Below the pieces are notes generated by a model, which was given only the letters and a program-made list of their open reading frames with translations, searched no databases and had not been told where the DNA came from. A program made the position numbers and the translations under genes. DNA of 44,874 nt from Hyphomicrobiales bacterium (lineage in GTDB: Bacteria > Pseudomonadota > Alphaproteobacteria > Rhizobiales > Methyloligellaceae), in the NCBI GenBank assembly GCA_003228955.1, contig QIGN01000191.1:1-44874 (forward strand), written 5' to 3'. Positions 33,570-42,429 of the stretch are shown piece after piece (the first letter of the stretch is position 1; each line of letters starts with the position of its first letter).

Positions 33570-34285
33570 TATTCCGCGTGCAGAATGTAGCCCTTGCCCC
33601 TGACGGTCTGAAGATAGACCGGATTTCCCGGATCCGCTTCGATTTTCCGCCGCAGGCGGTTAATTTGAACATCGACGGCGCGCTCGGAGCCATCTGTTCC
33701 CTGGCGCGCGAGATCCAGTCGGGAAATCGGCGTGCCGGGCCGTTCGGCAAATTGGCGCATGAGGTCGCGCTCGCGTTCGGTCAGCCGGACCGTATCGCCG
33801 AGGCGCTTGAGCTCGCCGCGCCCGGTATGGAATGTGAATTCTCCCATCCGAATCGTGTCCTGGGCGCTGGGGCTGCGTTTGCGGCTGCTCAGAATATTGC
33901 GCAATCGCAGCAGCAGCTCGCGTGGCTCGAATGGCTTGGCCAGATAGTCATTTACGCCAGCCTCCAGCCCCTCGATGCGATGATCGGGCTCGGAGCGCGC
34001 GCTGAGCATGAGAATCGGGATGTCGCGGTCCACCCGCAGGGCCCCGGCCAGTTCAATACCGCTTTCTCCGGGCATCATGACATCGAGAACAAGAAGGTCG
34101 AAGGCCAGACCGCGCATATTGGCGCGGGCAGCAGCAGAATTCTCCGCGGTGGTGACGCGAAAACCGTTCTCCTGGAGAAAACGCGCCAGCAGGTCGCGAA
34201 TGCGCTGGTCGTCGTCGACAACGAGAATATGCGGTGCATTGTCCGCCACCGGCGTTTTAGCTGCCCGGGAAACCAGCGCGCTCAT
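33569..34285 (-). CDS. petR: OmpR-family response regulator, PetR-like
   Basis: A 238-residue two-component regulator with a receiver domain (acidic pair D24-D25, phospho-acceptor D68 in LVLDVMMPG, a Ser-type switch residue in MLSARSE, and K in LAKPFEPRELLLR). The OmpR winged-helix DNA-binding domain (VRLTERERDLMRQFAERPG ... RAVDVQINRLRRKIEADPGNPVYLQTVRGKGYIL) follows. It overlaps the MarR gene by 4 bases upstream and the kinase gene by 1 base downstream. In Rhodobacter capsulatus the same MarR/OmpR pair (petP-petR) controls fbcFBC, the bc1 operon. That identity is inference from context and family. Confidence 0.9.
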   Translation of the reverse strand: MSALVSRAAKTPVADNAPHILVVDDDQRIRDLLARFLQENGFRVTTAENSAAARANMRGLAFDLLVLDVMMPGESGIELAGALRVDRDIPILMLSARSEPDHRIEGLEAGVNDYLAKPFEPRELLLRLRNILSSRKRSPSAQDTIRMGEFTFHTGRGELKRLGDTVRLTERERDLMRQFAERPGTPISRLDLARQGTDGSERAVDVQINRLRRKIEADPGNPVYLQTVRGKGYILHAE

Positions 34286-34863
34286 GCGGGATCTCCATTT
34301 CGTCCGCGCGGACCGGCACCGGTTTTCAGGAGCCGGGAGACCTGTGCCCGGTCTGCTTCGCTTATCATTTCACCCAGGAATTTTTCGATAAATATTTGCG
34401 ACTGCGCGCCGCTTGCTTCAAGTGCATGAGCAATCCGGCTTAACTGTGGCCGCGCGAGACGCCCGGCCAGTTCGCGGCCGCGCGCGGTGGTGTGGAGCCG
34501 GCGCTCGCGCCGGTCGGTCTTGCCGGCCTCCTGCATGATGTAACCTTCATCGACAAGCTGTTTCAGCACCCGCCCGAGACTCTGTTTGGTAATCTTCAAT
34601 ATGTCCAGCAGGTCCGCGACCCTCAGGCCGGAATGGCGATTGACGAAGTGCAGGACGCGGTGATGGGCCCGGCCGAATCCGATCTCTTCGAGAATCTTGT
34701 CGGGCTCGCGCGTGAAATCGCGATAGGCGAAAAACAGCAGTTCCACCAGATTGAGGAGTGCCGGATCGGCCTCTGGCCCGCCCCGCGCGGCGATGTCCAT
34801 GGCGCCCGTAACAGGGGCCGTGTCTGCGCCGGGGCGCCTTATCTGCTCATTTATGTCAGTCAT
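34282..34863 (-). CDS. petP: MarR-family transcriptional regulator, PetP-like
   Basis: A 193-residue MarR winged-helix protein. HHRVLHFVNRHSGLRVADLLDILKITKQSLGRVLKQLVDEGYIMQEAGKTDRRERRLHTTARG is the DNA-binding domain. A 4-base overlap (ATGA) joins it to the response regulator, giving petP-petR-kinase order. Upstream lies a 159-base gap divergent from ilvE, which should hold both promoters. The pair MarR-OmpR is conserved in Alphaproteobacteria as PetP-PetR. Confidence 0.86.
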   Translation of the reverse strand: MTDINEQIRRPGADTAPVTGAMDIAARGGPEADPALLNLVELLFFAYRDFTREPDKILEEIGFGRAHHRVLHFVNRHSGLRVADLLDILKITKQSLGRVLKQLVDEGYIMQEAGKTDRRERRLHTTARGRELAGRLARPQLSRIAHALEASGAQSQIFIEKFLGEMISEADRAQVSRLLKTGAGPRGRNGDPA

Positions 34864-35022
34864 GTTGACTTACTTTGGACCGATTGTTACTGATAGCAAG
34901 TCTTTTCTGAACACTTTCCAACAATCTGGATTTGCCGCAAAATCAGGTTCAAGCCAATCTCATAGCTGGTAAGGGCGTGTTTTTTGGCCCTGTAGTTCGC
35001 GCCTTTTTGGAGAACAAGTGAT

Positions 35023-35919
35023 ATGGCAACGGTTCCCTTCGATCAACTTGATGGCGTGATCTGGATGAATGGCGGGATGGCCGACTGGCCGGACGCCCGG
35101 CTGCATGTGCTTTCTCACGGGCTCCACTATGGCAGCACCGTGTTTGAAGGCGAGCGCATGTATGGCGGCGAGATTTTCAAGCTGACCGAGCATACCGAGC
35201 GGCTTTTTAATTCCGCTGAAATTCTCGGCTTCAAGATACCCTATAGCGTCGGGGAGATCGATCAGGCCTGCCGGGATGTCTGCGACGCATGCGGTCTGAG
35301 CGAGGCTTATGTCCGCCCTGTCGCCTGGCGCGGCAGCGAGCAGATGGGCGTTTCCGCGCAGAAGAACACGATCAATGTGGCCATAGCCGCGTGGGACTGG
35401 GGGTCCTATTTCGATCCCGCCGAGCGCCTGAAGGGCATCCGCCTCGCTTTGGCTGAATATCGCCGTCCCGATCCCAGAACCGCGCCTGTCAAGGCGAAGG
35501 CCGCCGGGCTCTACATGATCTGCACCCTCGAGAAACACCGCGCGGAAGCCGCCGGCTACGCCGATGCGCTGATGTTCGACTGGCGCGAGCATGTGGCCGA
35601 AGCCACCGGCGCCAATATCTTTCTCATCAGGGAAGGTGTTTTGCATACGCCGACACCGGACTGTTTCCTCGACGGGATCACCCGGCGCACGGTGATCGCT
35701 CTGGCGCACAAGCGCCAGATGCAGGTGGTCGAGCGCACGATTTTGCCCGCTGAACTCGATGGCTTCGAGGAATGCTTCATTACCGGCACGGCGGCCGAAG
35801 TGACGCCGGTATCGGAGATTGGCCCGCATTCCTTCACGCCGGGACAGATATCCGAGACGCTGCTGAACGACTATATGGCGCTGGTGCGCCCGGCGCAGAG
35901 CGCCGCGGCGACGGGTTGA
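35023..35919 (+). CDS. ilvE: Branched-chain amino acid aminotransferase
   Basis: A 298-residue class IV PLP aminotransferase. The PLP lysine is K159 (KAKAAGLY), aligning with K159 of E. coli IlvE. The start region IWMNGGMADWPDARLHVLSHGLHYGSTVFEG is typical, as is ATGANIFLIREGVLHTPTPDCFLDGITRRTVI. It transaminates Val, Leu and Ile to and from their 2-oxo acids. It is divergent from petP. A D-amino-acid or aminodeoxychorismate-related function in the same fold is less likely because of the IlvE-type substrate loops. Confidence 0.94.
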   Translation: MATVPFDQLDGVIWMNGGMADWPDARLHVLSHGLHYGSTVFEGERMYGGEIFKLTEHTERLFNSAEILGFKIPYSVGEIDQACRDVCDACGLSEAYVRPVAWRGSEQMGVSAQKNTINVAIAAWDWGSYFDPAERLKGIRLALAEYRRPDPRTAPVKAKAAGLYMICTLEKHRAEAAGYADALMFDWREHVAEATGANIFLIREGVLHTPTPDCFLDGITRRTVIALAHKRQMQVVERTILPAELDGFEECFITGTAAEVTPVSEIGPHSFTPGQISETLLNDYMALVRPAQSAAATG

Positions 35920-36299
35920 ACCTGCCTCGCGGTCGTACGACACAGTTCACTCCGACTCCCCCACAAGGAAACTGAAACCCCGGCGAAAGCCGGGGTCCAT
36001 AAAGCCCTCCGGCCTGGACCCCGGGTCAAGCCCGGGGTTTCGGGGGTTGGGGGATGGCGCACCAGACTAAATCCTGTGTCATACTCCGCCACCCCATTTG
36101 TCATCCTACGGCCTCTCTTCATGTCATCCTCCGGCTTGACCGGAAGACCCAGTATCCTCCAGCGACCCGGTCAAAAACACAGGCCTTGGTTACTGGATCA
36201 CCCGATCAAGCCGGGTGATGACAGGGTGGGGGTAAGGTGATGACAGGGTGAGGGTCGGGTGATGGTGAAGTGGAGGTTCGCATTGGCTGCGCTGCCTGG
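35920..36299. repeat. Gene-free gap with several REP-like palindromes
   Basis: This 380-base gap between ilvE and moaE (convergent) contains ACCCCGGC-GAAA-GCCGGGGT (35977-35996), ACCCCGGG-TCAAG-CCCGGGGT (36018-36038), and ATCACCCG...CGGGTGAT (36197-36219). The end of the last is followed by short imperfect GGTGATGACAGGGTG repeats to about 36260. I see no coding frame I would support. These are extragenic palindromes typical of the genome's other gaps. Confidence 0.8.
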
Positions 36300-36782
36300 T
36301 TATTCCGCCGCCTCGTCGGATTTATCCCAGCGCTTGAGCGCATCGTCGTCGCTCTCGCGCGCATCGACCCAGTCGCCGCCCTCGGGGCCGTCTTCCTTCT
36401 TCCAGAAGGGAGCGTTGGTTTTCAGAAAATCCATCAGGAACTGCGCCGCTTCGAAGGCCGCGTGGCGGTGCGCCGAAGCGGTCACCACCAGCACGATGTT
36501 TTCGCCCGGTTTTAACGCGCCGGTGCGGTGGACGATGAGGCTGGCCTGCAACGGCCAGCGTTCATTCGCTTCCGCCTCGATGCGCGTCAGCTCTTTCTCC
36601 GTCATGCCCGGATAATGTTCGAGCGTCATCTGCGTAATCGGCGCATCTTTCGCCCCGCCATGAGGGGCGGTATCGCGCACGGTGCCGGTAAAGCTGACGA
36701 TCGCGCCGATGTCCGTGCGGCCCGCGCGCAGTGCCTCGATTTCGGCGCCGATGTCGAAGTCGTTCTGTTGAACGCGGATCAT
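36300..36782 (-). CDS. moaE: Molybdopterin synthase catalytic subunit
   Basis: A 160-residue MoaE that transfers sulfur from MoaD thiocarboxylate to precursor Z. The catalytic lysines K121 and K128 (FLKTNAPFWKKE) match E. coli K119 and K126; ASLIVHRTGALKPGENIVLVVTASAHRHAAFEA is the family core. The small subunit MoaD is encoded at 38458-38715 on the same strand but is separated by a lower-GC gene, unlike the usual moaD-moaE adjacency. Confidence 0.97.
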   Translation of the reverse strand: MIRVQQNDFDIGAEIEALRAGRTDIGAIVSFTGTVRDTAPHGGAKDAPITQMTLEHYPGMTEKELTRIEAEANERWPLQASLIVHRTGALKPGENIVLVVTASAHRHAAFEAAQFLMDFLKTNAPFWKKEDGPEGGDWVDARESDDDALKRWDKSDEAAE

Positions 36783-36839
36783 GGGAGGTCAGAGCTCGCC
36801 CGGTTTAGCTATATGCAATTCTGCGCGGCCAGAGCCTAG

Positions 36840-37084
36840 CGCAGTCTGGTATACGGGAAAAAGGGGTTTCCGCCTGGGAATGAAGCGGTGCGTCAGTCAC
36901 TCGGAGGTGCAATCATGAGGCGCTAATTAGTAAACTGTCACTGTAATTCCGCTAAATTTACTTTAGAGCTGCCTCAATTTATTTAGTGATATGTTCCAAA
37001 ATATTGTCAGATATCAACTTCATTTCTCCCCCTTTTTCAAGCCCGCAAAGGCCATCGTGAAAAGAATTTGAACTGTAAACTGTA
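36840..37084. other. AT-rich flank of a probable insertion
   Basis: This 245-base stretch between moaE and the hypothetical gene is clearly richer in A and T than the rest of the window, with runs such as AATTTATTTAG. No frame longer than a few residues and no RNA gene is apparent. It continues the compositional change of the neighbouring gene. Confidence 0.6.
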
Positions 37085-38410
37085 TCATTCCCTCAGACTG
37101 AATTTAGCACCTCCAGTTGCCAGGCTCTGTAAAGAAAGTGTCCCGACCCACTTCCAGCCGTAACCTTCACGTCGGACGATACCCGACACGATGAAACGGT
37201 CCCTTTGAGCCGCCTTGTTGGCTGTATTCTGGACAAACTGATTGGCGAATTGGTTTCCTGAATTCACACGAATGCGTATTTGCGATATCGTCTTGCAGGA
37301 GAACTCGCCCTTGCGAACCCGTTTACAATTTGGATCCTCTGAAGCGAATAGTGAAATTAGCATCTCGACAGGACCATTTTTCTGCCGGCACCAATTCTTG
37401 TCGCAGCGAAGTCTGGAGATTATTCCACCGGTCATGGCCCTGCGCAAAGCTTCACCGCGGGCATCGCTCCGTCCCATCACTTTGTTAAACCGTTGTCTCA
37501 GAAGGGCAGTGATGTCGCTCTTGCTGGGGTTGAGCCCGGCGATGGGAACAATCCGATCACCGTCCAGCTCCGCACCGTAAACTTTCAGTGTGCTGGAGTA
37601 AGCAACCACGGGGCCGATCTGTTGCTGGAGAGCGCGCTCAAATTGTTCTTTCTGCTTTGGCTTTCCGTCAAACAGTACGCCCTTGGGAATATTTCCTCCG
37701 TTGGCTATTGTGAAGCGCGCCCCACTGAGCGTGTTCGCCAAGGGACTGTAAACATATAATCGCCAACTCGCGCCGCGGTGGCCAAGTTTGGAAGCAATTT
37801 CCCAATGGGATTTTTGCTCTGGTGAATCCTTGGCCTCAAGAAAGCCCAGTAGATAATGTGCTTGTGCTTTTTGCTTGTTGTCGGACGTTTCGATCAGCTT
37901 GATCAGTTTCTCTTTGTCCTTGACCGCTTTTGTAATCTCGTCGTCAGGCTCCGGTTTTTGAACGACCTCAAACGATCTAAATGTAATATTTGGAAAGAGC
38001 GAGCCATCAGCAAAAACTTGCACATCACCAACGGCAATCTTCTGTCCGCGGTGCCACGTTTCAAACGGCATTTCGATATTGCATCTTCTGAATCCGCATT
38101 TTTCAAAAGAAGTACAGGCGTCGAGGAATTGCGGCGTTTCTTGCCGAACCCCGAGCGTGGCCTTGGCAAGAAGCGACTCGATCTTGTTTTTATCGGCCGC
38201 AACCCTGCCCAATTGCGTCCTGACAATGAATTTGACCGACTCGGGTTGATTGACATTGCAACCAGGTCGCTTGATCGCGACTGAACTGTCCTCCCATGCA
38301 AGAAACAGAAGATCGTCCACCTCACTTGCCGAAGTAATATCTTGAGAGACCAAACGGGAAATCAATGTAACTGAAATAATGAGTGCAACGGCCGCTACAA
38401 TAAATTTCAT
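37085..38410 (-). CDS. Hypothetical membrane-anchored or exported protein with atypical base composition
   Basis: A 441-residue protein starting with a hydrophobic anchor or signal (FIVAAVALIISVTLISRLV). A central segment, NKQKAQAHYLLGFLEAKDSPEQKSHWEIASKLGHRGASWRLY, looks like a Sel1-type helical repeat. Several scattered Cys (CTSFEKCGFRRC, RLRCDKNWC, CKRVRKGEFSCK) suggest disulfides outside the cytoplasm. A GGAAACGGAGAA ribosome site supports the ATG at 38410. Codon use is noticeably AT-richer than in neighbouring genes, and it splits moaD from moaE, so recent acquisition is likely. I recognise no family and assign no function. Confidence 0.8.
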   Translation of the reverse strand: MKFIVAAVALIISVTLISRLVSQDITSASEVDDLLFLAWEDSSVAIKRPGCNVNQPESVKFIVRTQLGRVAADKNKIESLLAKATLGVRQETPQFLDACTSFEKCGFRRCNIEMPFETWHRGQKIAVGDVQVFADGSLFPNITFRSFEVVQKPEPDDEITKAVKDKEKLIKLIETSDNKQKAQAHYLLGFLEAKDSPEQKSHWEIASKLGHRGASWRLYVYSPLANTLSGARFTIANGGNIPKGVLFDGKPKQKEQFERALQQQIGPVVAYSSTLKVYGAELDGDRIVPIAGLNPSKSDITALLRQRFNKVMGRSDARGEALRRAMTGGIISRLRCDKNWCRQKNGPVEMLISLFASEDPNCKRVRKGEFSCKTISQIRIRVNSGNQFANQFVQNTANKAAQRDRFIVSGIVRREGYGWKWVGTLSLQSLATGGAKFSLRE

Positions 38411-38457
38411 TTCTCCGTTTCCTTTGAATTACGGAAATTACGCCGACAGCCCCCCAA

Positions 38458-38715
38458 TCACCCCCCGGTCACCGGCGGGAAAAAGGCGATCTCGCGCGCA
38501 TCGGCGATGGCGGTGTCATGGGCCACATGGGTCTGGTCGACGGCGGTGCGGATGACATCTGATTGCTCGAAGGCCGCGACATATTCCGGCCCGCGAGATC
38601 TCAGCCAGGCCATCAGGTCGCTTACGGTCTTGATGTTCTCGGGGAGTTCAACCACTTCCTCAGCCTTGCCGGCTTTCTCCCGCACCCAGGCGAAATAGAG
38701 AAGTTTCACACTCAT
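38458..38715 (-). CDS. moaD: Molybdopterin synthase sulfur carrier subunit
   Basis: An 85-residue ubiquitin-like sulfur carrier. It begins [20 protein letters not shown] and ends PPVTGG; the terminal Gly-Gly is the residue pair that is adenylated and thiocarboxylated. The ATG at 38715 shares one base with the pgsA stop (TAATG), so translation is coupled. MoaE would be the partner, encoded about 1.7 kb further on. Confidence 0.96.
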   Translation of the reverse strand: MSVKLLYFAWVREKAGKAEEVVELPENIKTVSDLMAWLRSRGPEYVAAFEQSDVIRTAVDQTHVAHDTAIADAREIAFFPPVTGG

Positions 38716-39347
38716 TACTCGCGGCCCATTTCCAGCACATGCTTCATGCCGGCACGAAAATAATCCCACCCCGTATAGAGCGTTAAAATTGCCGATATCC
38801 AAAGTAACGAAAGACCGGTCAGGGTCGTCCAGGGAAAAATCTTGTCGCCGGCGCTTCCCGCCAGCAGAAACCCGATGGCGACCATCTGCATCACCGTCTT
38901 CCATTTGGCGAGATTGGAGACCGGTACGCTCACATGCACCTCGCCCAGAAACTCGCGCAGGCCCGAGACCAGAATTTCGCGGCTCAGGATTATGACGGCG
39001 GCCAGCAGGGACCATCCGGCGATGGTCTGCTGGGCCGCCAGCATCATGAGCGCCGCCGAAACCAGCAGCTTGTCGGCGATGGGATCGAGCATCCGCCCCA
39101 GCGAGGTCTGCTGCTCCCAGGCGCGCGCCACATAGCCATCGAGTATATCGGTGAGGGCGGCGACAACGAAGATCGTCAGTGCCAGCCAGCGCCCGAAATC
39201 GCCTTCCAGAAAGAAGCATCCCACGAGCGCCGGCACGGCCGCGATCCGGCCATACGTCAGCAGGTTTGGCAGGTTCAGATACATGCTTTGTTGCGCGACT
39301 CGTTCCATTTCCAGGGCACTGTAAGGCTTTTCATGCGCTTTGCTCAT
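38715..39347 (-). CDS. pgsA: CDP-diacylglycerol--glycerol-3-phosphate 3-phosphatidyltransferase
   Basis: An inner-membrane enzyme of about 210 residues for phosphatidylglycerol synthesis. The CDP-alcohol phosphotransferase motif D-IL-DG-YV-AR...G-RML-D-PIA-D is complete, in [19 protein letters not shown] and RMLDPIADK, with several hydrophobic spans after it. The start is uncertain: ATG at 39359, 39347, 39308 and 39284 are in frame, and the first two lie within the end of uvrC. I give 39347 as a middle choice; homology begins at [13 protein letters not shown]. It overlaps uvrC and moaD, in the order uvrC-pgsA-moaD. Confidence 0.93.
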   Translation of the reverse strand: MSKAHEKPYSALEMERVAQQSMYLNLPNLLTYGRIAAVPALVGCFFLEGDFGRWLALTIFVVAALTDILDGYVARAWEQQTSLGRMLDPIADKLLVSAALMMLAAQQTIAGWSLLAAVIILSREILVSGLREFLGEVHVSVPVSNLAKWKTVMQMVAIGFLLAGSAGDKIFPWTTLTGLSLLWISAILTLYTGWDYFRAGMKHVLEMGRE

Positions 39348-41196
39348 GAAAAAAATCATAGATGGTTTGCGCCATATGGGCAGATATACCTTCGGCGGAC
39401 TGCAAATCGGTCAATCCGGCGCGGGTCACGGCCTTGGCGGAGCCAAAATGCTTGAGCAGGGCGCGTTTGCGCGCGGGGCCGATGCCCGGCACGTCATCGA
39501 GCGGCGTTGCGCCGATGGCCTGCCTGCGTTTTGCCCGGTGCGCGCCGATGGCGAAGCGATGGGCTTCGTCGCGCAGCCGCTGCACGAAATAGAGCACCGG
39601 ATCGCGCGGCTGCATCATGAAGCTGCCGCGACCCCGGATAAAGAAGCGCTCGCGTCCCGCGTTCCGGTCCGGGCCCTTGGCGATGCCGACCACCCGAAGC
39701 GCATCGATGCCCAGCTCATCGAGGACGCTGTGCGCCGCCGAGAGCTGCCCCGCTCCGCCGTCGATCAGCAGGAGGTCGGGCCAGATGGCGCTTTTCTCGT
39801 CCTTCTCGCTTTCCTTCAGCAAACGCGAAAAGCGCCGGGTCAGCACTTCGCGCATCATGGCAAAGTCATCGCCGGGACTGATGTCCTTGGATTTGATATT
39901 GAATTTGCGGTAGCTGTTTTTCTCAAACCCTTCCGCGCCCGCGACAATCATCGCTCCAACCGGGTTCGCGCCCTGGATATGGCTGTTGTCAAAAACTTCA
40001 ATGCGTGCCGGGGCTTCTTCGAGGTCAAATATGTCGGCCACGCCTTCCAGCAGCTTGCGCTGGGTGGCCGATTCCGCCAGGCGCCGCTCGAGCGCCTCGC
40101 GCGCATTGACGAGCGATTGCTCCATGATCGCGCGTTTCTCGCCGCGCTGGGGCATGGAGACCGTGACTTTGTGTCCGGTCTTTATGGTCAGCGCCTCGGC
40201 GAGCAGTTTGCGCCCGGCCACGTCATGAGAAATCAGGATCAGTTTTGGAACTGGTTTGTTGTCATAGAACTGCGCGATAAAGGCATCGAGCACCGCATCG
40301 GCCTCAAGCGATTTATGGGCGCGCGGAAAATAGGCGTGGTTGCCCCAGTTCTGGCCGTTCCGGAAGAAAAACACCTGGATGCAGGTCTGCCCGCCCTGGG
40401 TATGAGCGGCAAAGACATCCGCCTCCTCGAACGTGCCGGGATTGATCCCCTGGTGGGCCTGTATCTGCGCAAGGGCGGCAAGGCGGTCGCGGTAGATCGC
40501 CGCGCGTTCGAATTTGAGCGCGCCACTCGCTCGCTCCATAAGCGCGTGCAAATTCTCTTTCACCTTTTCGCTTCTGCCGGTCAGGAAATCGTTGGCCTCC
40601 TCGACCAGCGCGCCATAGCCCTCAAGCGAAATCTCTCCCGTGCAGGGGGCGGTGCAGCGTTTGATCTGGAACAGCAGGCAGGGGCGGGTGCGCGCCTCGT
40701 AATAACTGTCGGAACAGGAGCGCAGCAGAAAGGCGCGCTGAAGCGTGTTGATGGTGCGGTTGACGGCGCCGGCCGATGCAAAGGGTCCGAAATATTCTCC
40801 CTCGCGTTTGCGCGCGCCGCGATGTTTGACGAGTTGCGGTGCGCCATGGTCGCGCGCGATCAGGATATAGGGGAAGGATTTGTCGTCGCGAAGGATCACA
40901 TTGTAGCGCGGCTTTAGGCGCTTGATGAGGTTGGCTTCAAGCAGCAGCGCGTCGGTTTCGGTGACGGTCGTGATGAATTCCATGGCGGCGGTCGCCGCGA
41001 TCATGCGGGCAATGCGGTTGGTGTGTCCGCCAAGGCGCGTATAGCTCTGTACGCGCTTTTTGAGAGCGCGCGCCTTGCCCACATAGAGCACATCGCCCTC
41101 CACGCCGATCATCCGGTAGACGCCGGGGCTGTTGGGCAGGGTCTTCAGAATTCGGGCAATGACTTTCGGCCCGGTTTTTTGCGTCTTCAAGGTCAT
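39331..41196 (-). CDS. uvrC: Excinuclease ABC subunit C
   Basis: A 621-residue UvrC that makes both incisions in nucleotide excision repair. The GIY-YIG nuclease domain is at the N-terminus ([28 protein letters not shown]). A UvrB-interacting UVR region follows the CxxC-like block [15 protein letters not shown]. The C-terminal RNase H-like nuclease has [19 protein letters not shown] and [15 protein letters not shown]. The end holds helix-hairpin-helix motifs ([26 protein letters not shown]). Full length, same strand as folB but separated by 49 bases. Confidence 0.98.
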   Translation of the reverse strand: MTLKTQKTGPKVIARILKTLPNSPGVYRMIGVEGDVLYVGKARALKKRVQSYTRLGGHTNRIARMIAATAAMEFITTVTETDALLLEANLIKRLKPRYNVILRDDKSFPYILIARDHGAPQLVKHRGARKREGEYFGPFASAGAVNRTINTLQRAFLLRSCSDSYYEARTRPCLLFQIKRCTAPCTGEISLEGYGALVEEANDFLTGRSEKVKENLHALMERASGALKFERAAIYRDRLAALAQIQAHQGINPGTFEEADVFAAHTQGGQTCIQVFFFRNGQNWGNHAYFPRAHKSLEADAVLDAFIAQFYDNKPVPKLILISHDVAGRKLLAEALTIKTGHKVTVSMPQRGEKRAIMEQSLVNAREALERRLAESATQRKLLEGVADIFDLEEAPARIEVFDNSHIQGANPVGAMIVAGAEGFEKNSYRKFNIKSKDISPGDDFAMMREVLTRRFSRLLKESEKDEKSAIWPDLLLIDGGAGQLSAAHSVLDELGIDALRVVGIAKGPDRNAGRERFFIRGRGSFMMQPRDPVLYFVQRLRDEAHRFAIGAHRAKRRQAIGATPLDDVPGIGPARKRALLKHFGSAKAVTRAGLTDLQSAEGISAHMAQTIYDFFHEQSA

Positions 41197-41245
41197 GGAC
41201 CGGGATTGACCCTTCTGGCGCGCAAAATTGCGCGGCGTTGCCCGG

Positions 41246-41659
41246 TCAGGTTACGGCTTGCAGGCGCTCGATTTCAATGCCGACGGAGGCACATTCGGCA
41301 AAGGCTTGTGTTTTTTCGACCCGCACCCGTACCGCAAGCACGCGCCCGTCTTCCAGGCAACTCGCGGCGATCCGCTCGGCCAGTGTCTCGATCAGATTGA
41401 CATGTTCATCGGAGCATATGGCCTGCACCTTGCGCACCACGTCCTCGTAACACACGACTTGAGAGAGGTCGTCCTGCACGGATCGAGGTATCTCGCGAAC
41501 CGTCAGATCGATGGAAATGCGCAAGGGTTGCGGCCCGGCTTTTTCATGCTCATGAACGCCGACCGTGGCATCCACGGCAAGATCACGTACAAAAACATGC
41601 GCGAGCCCCCGGATCGCATCGGCTTCAAAAAGGGATCGTTTTGAGGTTTGTTCGGTCAT
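41246..41659 (-). CDS. folB: Dihydroneopterin aldolase
   Basis: A 137-residue FolB of the folate pathway, converting dihydroneopterin to 6-hydroxymethyl-dihydropterin. [33 protein letters not shown] and [11 protein letters not shown] with the late [11 protein letters not shown] strand carry the pterin-binding glutamate and the lysine. ATG at 41659 overlaps the folM-like gene stop by 4 bases, so translation is coupled. The pairing with a FolM-type reductase supports a pterin role for both. Confidence 0.94.
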   Translation of the reverse strand: MTEQTSKRSLFEADAIRGLAHVFVRDLAVDATVGVHEHEKAGPQPLRISIDLTVREIPRSVQDDLSQVVCYEDVVRKVQAICSDEHVNLIETLAERIAASCLEDGRVLAVRVRVEKTQAFAECASVGIEIERLQAVT

Positions 41660-42423
41660 TTCCGCCGGTCGGATTCGTAGATATCAGGCGTGCGCCATGA
41701 AAGGTGCTGCCCACCGTCAAGGGCGACCATTTGCCCGGTCATGGAGGGAGCGTCAAGAATAAATTTCACGGCGGCGCAAATCTCCTCCAGCTCGGGGCCG
41801 CGTTGCAGAATCGTCGCTTTCCGCTGGCGCTCGAAGGCTTCATCGCTCTGACGCGCATTCGCTATTGCCGGCCCGGGGCCGATGGCATTGACGCGGACAC
41901 GCGGCGCCAGGCCCTGCGCGAGGGTCCGGGTCGCGGCCCACAGAGCCGATTTCGACACTGTGTAGGAGAAAAAATCCGGCGTCAGTTTCCAGACCCGCTG
42001 GTCCAGAATGTTGATAATGACGCCGTCTTGTTCAGCGGCAAGGTGCTTCGCGAAGGCCTGCGCCAAAAAAACCGGTGCGCGCAGATTGACCCGCATGTGC
42101 CGGTGAAAGCTGTCCTCATTCAATGTTGAAATATCGTCCTGCTCGAACAGCGAGGCATTGTTGATGAGGCATCGCGGCGCGGAGAGGGCCTTCGCGCAGG
42201 CCGGCAACAGGCCGCGCGCCGCATCCAGGTCTTCAAGGTCCGCCTGCAACGCAACCGCGCTGCCGCCATCTGCGCGGATTTGCTCGACCGTCTCGCCGGC
42301 GGCGTCCCCGGAACTGTTATAGTGAACGCCTACCCGCCAGCCCGAGCGTCCGAGATCGAGCGCAATGGCGCGGCCGATGCGCTTTGCCGCGCCGGTTACG
42401 AGTGCTGTGGGCCGGGAGTCCAT
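41656..42423 (-). CDS. folM: SDR family oxidoreductase, FolM/pteridine-reductase-like
   Basis: A 255-residue short-chain dehydrogenase with T10GAAKRIG17, the TGxxxRxG cofactor motif that sets FolM and trypanosomal PTR1 apart from ordinary SDRs. Y and K of the catalytic YxxxK are in FFSYTVSKSALW, and NNAS replaces the usual NNAG. FolM reduces dihydromonapterin or dihydrofolate with NADPH. Translational coupling to folB supports this. The gene name is an inference from motif and neighbour. Confidence 0.85.
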   Translation of the reverse strand: MDSRPTALVTGAAKRIGRAIALDLGRSGWRVGVHYNSSGDAAGETVEQIRADGGSAVALQADLEDLDAARGLLPACAKALSAPRCLINNASLFEQDDISTLNEDSFHRHMRVNLRAPVFLAQAFAKHLAAEQDGVIINILDQRVWKLTPDFFSYTVSKSALWAATRTLAQGLAPRVRVNAIGPGPAIANARQSDEAFERQRKATILQRGPELEEICAAVKFILDAPSMTGQMVALDGGQHLSWRTPDIYESDRRK

Positions 42424-42429
42424 TTATTT

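Noticed and set aside
39340-40917. 525-codon plus-strand frame opposite uvrC
   Set aside because: Antisense to a full-length UvrC with all domains intact; its own translation has no recognisable motif.
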